Origin: Actinocrinis sp046724665
GTDB taxonomy: Bacteria; Actinomycetota; Actinomycetes; Streptomycetales; Catenulisporaceae
Reading direction: 5' to 3'
Assembly: GCA_046724665.1 (NCBI GenBank)
Contig: JBKOWZ010000158.1
Coordinates: forward strand, 1-20,001
DNA: 20,001 nucleotides
A program made the translations under genes and the position numbers. The notes beneath the pieces were generated by a model, which worked only from the letters and a program-made list of their open reading frames with translations, made no database searches and had not been told where the DNA came from. Of the stretch, positions 15,949-20,001 are shown piece by piece. Numbering within the stretch: position 1 is the first letter of the stretch; each line of letters begins with the position of its first letter.

Positions 15949-17184
15949 GTGGAGTCTGACCCGCCGCACCGGCCCCGCGTCGTCCTCGGCGTCGGTGGCG
16001 GAATCGCCGCCTACAAGGTGTGCGAGGTACTGCGTCGGCTGACCGAGTCAGGGCACGACGTACACGTCGTGCCGACCGCCTCCGCGCTGCGCTTCGTCGG
16101 TGCGCCCACCTGGGAGGCGCTGTCCGGGCACCCGGTCTCCACCGAGGTCTGGGACTCGGTGCACGAGGTGCCGCACGTGCGGCTCGGCCAGAGCGCCGAT
16201 CTGGTGCTGGTCGCCCCGGCCACCGCCGACCTGCTGGCCCGCGCGGCGCAGGGACTGGCCGACGACCTGCTGACCAACATGCTGCTCACCGCCCGATGCC
16301 CGGTGGTCTTCTGTCCGGCGATGCACACCGAAATGTGGGAGCACCCCGCCACCCGCGAGAACGTCGCCACCCTGCGGCGGCGCGGCGCGATCGTGCTCGA
16401 CCCGGCGGTGGGCCGGCTCACCGGGGCCGACTCCGGCGCGGGGCGGCTGCCCGAGCCCGCCGAGCTCGCCGAGTTCGCGATCGCCGTGCTGCGCCGCGGC
16501 GGGCCGCTGCCCGAGGACCTGGCGGGGCTGCGCGTGGTGATCTCGGCCGGCGGCACCCGCGAGCCGCTCGACCCGGTGCGCTACCTGGGCAACCGCTCCT
16601 CCGGATTGCAGGGCTACGCGCTGGCCTCGGCCGCGGTCGCCCGCGGCGCCGAGGTCACCGTGGTCGCCGCGAACGTCACGCTGCCGGATCCGGCCGGGGC
16701 CAAGGTGGTCAGGGTCGGCACCGCGCTGGAACTGCGCGACGCGATGCGCGCGGCGGCGGCCGAGGCGCAGGTCGTGGTCGCGAACGCGGCGGTGGCGGAC
16801 TTCCGGCCCGCGCGGTACGCCGAGACGAAGATCAAGAAGGCGGACGACCACTCCGCCCCGCTGCTCGAGCTGGTGCAGAACCCTCATGTGCTGCGCGAGC
16901 TCGGCCGCGACCGGCTCGCCGAGGGGCAGACCGTGGTCGGCTTCGCCGCCGAGACCGGCGACGAGCTGCACTCGTTCCTGGAACTCGGCCGCCGCAAGCT
17001 CGCCGCGTACGGCGTGGACCTGCTGGTCGTCAACGAGGTCGGCGCGGACAAGGTCTTCGGGCAGCAGGTGACCCAGGGCGTGATCATCGGGGCGGACGGC
17101 GTGGAGGGCACGGTGCCGCTCGGCTCGAAGCGCGCGCTGGCCGACGCGGTGTGGGACCGCGTCGTGGAGTTGCGCCGGCGCTAG
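15949..17184 (+). CDS. coaBC: Bifunctional phosphopantothenoylcysteine decarboxylase / synthetase
   Basis: Encodes 411 aa. The CoaB half (about 190-411) ligates 4'-phosphopantothenate with cysteine using CTP. The flavin-dependent CoaC half (about 8-180) decarboxylates the product to phosphopantetheine, for coenzyme A. CoaC features are GVGGGIAAYK (14-23), active-site H76 in PHVRLGQSAD, and PAMHTEMW (123-130) where many bacteria have PAMNxxM. The lid that carries a cysteine in E. coli (ACGD context) reads GRLTGADSGAGRLPEP here. CoaB features are ISAGGTREPLDPVRYLGNRS, VVVANAAVADF and KIKK (294-297). The GTG at 15949 has GAGGGAG (15932-15938) ten bases upstream. It was formerly called dfp. Confidence 0.96.
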   Translation: MESDPPHRPRVVLGVGGGIAAYKVCEVLRRLTESGHDVHVVPTASALRFVGAPTWEALSGHPVSTEVWDSVHEVPHVRLGQSADLVLVAPATADLLARAAQGLADDLLTNMLLTARCPVVFCPAMHTEMWEHPATRENVATLRRRGAIVLDPAVGRLTGADSGAGRLPEPAELAEFAIAVLRRGGPLPEDLAGLRVVISAGGTREPLDPVRYLGNRSSGLQGYALASAAVARGAEVTVVAANVTLPDPAGAKVVRVGTALELRDAMRAAAAEAQVVVANAAVADFRPARYAETKIKKADDHSAPLLELVQNPHVLRELGRDRLAEGQTVVGFAAETGDELHSFLELGRRKLAAYGVDLLVVNEVGADKVFGQQVTQGVIIGADGVEGTVPLGSKRALADAVWDRVVELRRR

Positions 17185-17247
17185 CGCCAAAGGGACATCC
17201 GCCACACGAAGCTTCAGCTCGCTACTCTTTCCCCTCTCTGCGGGGTG

Positions 17248-17276
17248 CCTTACGGTTTGGTGCCCGTGGATAGACT
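17248..17276 (+). promoter_or_regulatory. Possible metK promoter
   Basis: TAGACT (17271-17276) fits the -10 pattern; a poor -35 (CCTTAC, 17248-17253) lies 17 bases upstream. Transcription from about 17283 would give a leader of about 90 bases. That leader contains an 8-bp hairpin (17315-17333, loop CTG) 25 bases before the metK ribosome site. I do not recognise a SAM riboswitch. Confidence 0.35.
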
Positions 17277-17372
17277 GACCCGTGCACATGCGCGGGTCGC
17301 CTGTGTATGGATTTGGGTCGCGCTGCGCGGCCCCGACGACAGCCAGCAGCCGCTGCGAGAAGGAGCCGTCCC

Positions 17373-18596
17373 GTGGTCCGTCCGGACACCGACCGCCGCT
17401 TGTTCACCTCCGAATCGGTGACCGAGGGGCATCCCGACAAGATCGCCGACCAGATCTCCGACGCGATCCTCGACGCCCTGCTCAAGGAGGACGCCGCCTC
17501 CCGCGTGGCGGTCGAGACGCTGATCACCACCGGCCAGGTGCACATCGCCGGCGAGGTCACCACGACCGGCTGGGCGGACATCCCGACCATCGTGCGCGAG
17601 ACCATCCTCAACATCGGCTACGACTCCTCGAAGAAGGGCTTCGACGGGGCGTCCTGCGGCGTGTCGGTCTCGATCGGCTCGCAGTCCCCGGACATCGCGC
17701 AGGGCGTGGACTCGGCGTACGAGTCGCGGGTCGATGGCGTGTCCGGCGACGAGCTCGACCTCCAGGGCGCCGGCGACCAGGGCCTGATGTTCGGCTACGC
17801 CTGCTCGGACACCCCCGAGCTGATGCCGCTGCCGATCGCGCTGGCGCACCGGCTGGCCCAGCGCCTCGCGCAGGTGCGCAAGGACGGCACCGTGGCGTAC
17901 CTGCGCCCGGACGGCAAGACCCAGGTCACCATCGAGTACGACGGCGACAAGCCGGTGCGCCTGGACACGGTCGTGGTCTCCTCGCAGCACGCCTCGGACA
18001 TCGACCTGGCCACGCTGCTGACCCCGGACGTCAAGGAGTACGTGGTCGATCAGGTGCTGGCCGAGCTTCAGGCGGGCGGCCTCGAGATCGACACCGAGGG
18101 CTACCGGCTGCTGGTGAACCCGACCGGCCGGTTCGAGATCGGCGGCCCGATGGGCGACGCCGGGCTGACCGGCCGCAAGATCATCGTGGACACCTACGGC
18201 GGCATGGCGCGGCACGGCGGCGGCGCGTTCTCCGGCAAGGACCCGTCGAAGGTGGACCGCTCGGCGGCGTACGCGATGCGCTGGGTGGCGAAGAACATCG
18301 TCGCGGCGGGCCTCGCGGCGCGGGCCGAGGTGCAGGTGGCCTACGCGATCGGCAAGGCGGCGCCGGTGGGCCTGTTCGTGGAGACCTTCGGCACCGAGAC
18401 CGTCCCCGTCGAGCGCATCCAGCAGGCCGTCGGCGAGGTCTTCGACCTGCGCCCGGCCGCGATCATCCGCGACCTGGACCTCAAGCGTCCGATCTACGGC
18501 CAGACCGCGGCCTACGGACACTTCGGCCGCGAGCTGCCCGACTTCACCTGGGAGCAGGCCGACCGGGTCGAGGCGCTCAAGGCCGCCGTCGGCTGA
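17373..18596 (+). CDS. metK: S-adenosylmethionine synthetase
   Basis: Encodes 407 aa, normal for MetK. It makes S-adenosylmethionine from methionine and ATP, with tripolyphosphate as intermediate, in the cytosol. FTSESVTEGHPDKIADQISD (11-30) carries the ATP-site histidine. GAGDQGLMFGYAC (132-144) is signature 1, and GGGAFSGKD (282-290) is signature 2. The C-terminal half has KNIVAAGLAARAEVQVAYAIG. The GTG at 17373 follows AGAAGGAG (17358-17365) by seven bases and precedes the conserved RRLFTSESVTEGH; an upstream in-frame ATG at 17307 lacks a ribosome site. In Streptomyces, SAM level affects antibiotic production and development. A strong hairpin follows the stop. Confidence 0.97.
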   Translation: MVRPDTDRRLFTSESVTEGHPDKIADQISDAILDALLKEDAASRVAVETLITTGQVHIAGEVTTTGWADIPTIVRETILNIGYDSSKKGFDGASCGVSVSIGSQSPDIAQGVDSAYESRVDGVSGDELDLQGAGDQGLMFGYACSDTPELMPLPIALAHRLAQRLAQVRKDGTVAYLRPDGKTQVTIEYDGDKPVRLDTVVVSSQHASDIDLATLLTPDVKEYVVDQVLAELQAGGLEIDTEGYRLLVNPTGRFEIGGPMGDAGLTGRKIIVDTYGGMARHGGGAFSGKDPSKVDRSAAYAMRWVAKNIVAAGLAARAEVQVAYAIGKAAPVGLFVETFGTETVPVERIQQAVGEVFDLRPAAIIRDLDLKRPIYGQTAAYGHFGRELPDFTWEQADRVEALKAAVG

Positions 18597-18644
18597 TCGC
18601 CGTACCGCAGCGACTCCCTCTTTAATCAACTGCATTTGCGGCAT

Positions 18645-18680
18645 ACATGACGTGGCGTCAAATCTGACGCCACGTCATGT
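18645..18680 (+). terminator. 16-bp perfect hairpin after metK
   Basis: ACATGACGTGGCGTCA (18645-18660) pairs perfectly with 18665-18680 around the loop AATC. It lies 48 bases after the metK stop and 47 bases before priA, so transcription termination is the simplest role. Each arm contains the near-palindrome TGACG-N3-CGTCA, so the same site could be a protein-binding operator. There is no T-run. Confidence 0.65.
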
Positions 18681-18727
18681 GCGTCAGGCGGCCTTCGCTT
18701 GTCGGCCCGGTCCGGTACAAATGACGG

Positions 18728-20001
18728 ATGGACCACGCGGGCGAGCAGATGGCGCTCGTCCGCGCCGAGGCCGCACGAGGCAGGGCGCGGGCGGCGACCG
18801 CGGGTGCCGCGGCCTCGCAGCCTGCCGCACACGAGCCGGTCGCGCGGGTCATCGTGGACGTCGAGCCCGCGCACCTGGACCGATTGTGGGATTACGCCGT
18901 CCCGGCGAAGCTCGCCCAGGACGCACAGCCCGGCGTGCGGGTGCGCATCCGGTTCGCCGGGCAGCTCGTTGACGGCTACCTATGGGAGCGCGTCGAGAAG
19001 ACCGACTTCGTCGGGCGGCTGGCCCCGCTGCACAGCGTCGTCTCCCCGGAACCGGTGCTGACGCCGGAGATCGGCCGCCTGGCCCGCGCGGTGGCCGACG
19101 CCTACGCGGGTACCGTCGCCGACGTGCTGCGCCTGGCGGTCCCGCCGCGGCATGCCCGCGCCGAGAAGGCGCCGCGCCGCACGCCGATCGACGCGCCGCT
19201 CGCCGCTTACGACCCGCAGCCCTGGAAGTACTACACGCACGGCCCGGAACTGCTCGGCGCCTTGGCCGACGGCCGCAACCCCCGCGCGGTGTGGGCCGCG
19301 CTGCCGGGCGGCGGACCGGCGGGTCATGACCTCTCCGCTCCCGACTGGGCTCGGGCACTGGCCACCGCCGTGCACGCCACCCTGCACGGCGGCCGCAGCG
19401 CGCTGGTCGTCGTGCCGGACGGCCACGACGTCGAGCGCGTGGACACGGTGCTGACCGAACTGCTCGGCCCCGGCCGGCACGTCGCGCTGACCGCCGACCT
19501 CGGCGCGGGCGAACGCTACAGCCGCTGGCTCGCGGCCAAGCGCGGCGACGTGCGCTGCGTCGTGGGTACCCGCGCCGCCGTCTTCACTCCGCTGCCGGAC
19601 CTCGGGCTGGTCGCGCTCTGGGACGACGGCGATTCCGCACTGGCCGACCGCGCCGCACCGTACCCGCACGTGCGCGAGGTGCTGACGATCCGCGCGCACC
19701 AAGCCGGAGCGGCGGCACTGATCGGCGGCTACACGGTGACCGCCGAGGCGGCGCAGCTGGTCGCCCGCCGCTGGGCCAGGCCGGTCGCCGCGCCGCGCGC
19801 CGTCGTGCGCGAGCATGCCCCGATGATCCGCACCGTGGACCCCGACCGGGACACCGCGCGCGACGCCGGCGCGGCCCTCGCGCGCATCCCCGCGCTCGCC
19901 TGGCGGGTGGCCCGCGACGGCCTGCAACGCGGCCCGGTGCTCGTGCAGGTGCCGCGTACCGGGTACCTGCCCGCGCTCGCCTGCGTCCGCTGCCGGGAGC
20001 C
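18728..20001 (+). CDS. priA: Primosomal protein PriA (actinobacterial, helicase motifs degenerate), partial
   Basis: The open frame runs off the window end (424 codons seen). PriA recognises stalled forks and reloads the replisome. The N-terminal 3'-DNA-binding domain (about 38-140) is clear: VARVIVDVEPAHLDRLWDY, PGVRVRIRFAGQLVDGYLW, and VADAYAGTVADVLRLAVPPR. In the helicase region the Walker A site is missing: after ALATAVHATLHGG comes RSALVVVPDG with no GxGKT. The DEEH box is replaced by LWDDGDSAL. Degenerate motifs are known for actinobacterial PriA, which is thought not to unwind DNA. The first CxxC of the zinc domain (ACVRCRE) appears at the edge. The ATG at 18728 has no Shine-Dalgarno; TACAAA (18716-18721) six bases upstream suggests a leaderless mRNA. 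ATG 18749 is an alternative. Confidence 0.93.
   Translation, partial: MDHAGEQMALVRAEAARGRARAATAGAAASQPAAHEPVARVIVDVEPAHLDRLWDYAVPAKLAQDAQPGVRVRIRFAGQLVDGYLWERVEKTDFVGRLAPLHSVVSPEPVLTPEIGRLARAVADAYAGTVADVLRLAVPPRHARAEKAPRRTPIDAPLAAYDPQPWKYYTHGPELLGALADGRNPRAVWAALPGGGPAGHDLSAPDWARALATAVHATLHGGRSALVVVPDGHDVERVDTVLTELLGPGRHVALTADLGAGERYSRWLAAKRGDVRCVVGTRAAVFTPLPDLGLVALWDDGDSALADRAAPYPHVREVLTIRAHQAGAAALIGGYTVTAEAAQLVARRWARPVAAPRAVVREHAPMIRTVDPDRDTARDAGAALARIPALAWRVARDGLQRGPVLVQVPRTGYLPALACVRCRE

Noticed and set aside
16048..17289. 413-aa minus-strand frame antisense to coaBC
   Set aside because: Shadow composition without domain or ribosome site; coaBC motifs are intact on the + strand.
17185..17372. 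SAM riboswitch upstream of metK
   Set aside because: Only about 90 bases of leader and one simple 8-bp hairpin; none of the conserved cores of SAM-I, SAM-II or SAM-IV was recognisable by eye. A covariance-model search would be decisive.
18728..20001. priA as a pseudogene because of lost helicase motifs
   Set aside because: The frame is open without stops or frameshifts, and loss of these motifs is known for actinobacterial PriA proteins.

Overview
The window is chromosomal DNA from a high-GC actinobacterium (Actinomycetota), most likely a filamentous or streptomycete-like lineage such as Streptomycetales or Catenulisporales. The evidence is the very high GC at third codon positions, frequent GTG/TTG starts, TANNNT-type -10 boxes, and a gene order that, as I recall it, follows the Streptomyces block bldD / pyrR-pyrB-pyrC-carA-carB-pyrD-pyrF / mihF-gmk-rpoZ-coaBC-metK-priA. 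I cannot name the species.

Layout. Positions 1-426 are non-coding: about 100-bp imperfect repeats carrying GGGCCC hairpins, then a perfect 17-bp hairpin that probably terminates bldD. bldD lies on the minus strand (427-975). The bldD/pyrR gap (976-1497) is a compact regulatory region. It holds a bldD promoter overlapped by a textbook BldD operator, a pyr promoter, and a PyrR-type RNA binding loop that pairs with the pyrR ribosome binding site. From 1498 to 10925 lies a tightly overlapping operon for de novo UMP synthesis: PyrR regulator, aspartate transcarbamylase, dihydroorotase, both carbamoyl-phosphate synthetase subunits, dihydroorotate dehydrogenase and OMP decarboxylase. PyrE is not in the window. 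From 10926 to 14204 two genes absent from the Streptomyces arrangement are inserted: a DHA3-type MFS transporter preceded by a 10-codon leader ORF, and a gamma-glutamyltransferase-family Ntn hydrolase that appears to be translated leaderlessly. From 14205 to the end the conserved block resumes: mihF (nucleoid protein), gmk, rpoZ, coaBC, metK and the 5' part of priA, with hairpin terminators after mihF and metK.

How the parts fit. The pyr operon supplies UMP under PyrR feedback, which here looks translational (Shine-Dalgarno sequestration) rather than by attenuation. BldD, the c-di-GMP-controlled developmental repressor, probably represses itself through the site at 1141-1153. gmk, rpoZ, coaBC, metK and priA are housekeeping genes for GMP phosphorylation, RNA polymerase, coenzyme A, S-adenosylmethionine and replication restart.

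I see no evidence for a wholly new defence or mobile system. The less ordinary parts are the 5' repeat/hairpin array, the inserted transporter plus divergent GGT-like enzyme with its leader-ORF and leaderless starts, a 16-bp hairpin after metK whose arms are themselves palindromic, and a TTA codon in the essential gene gmk.
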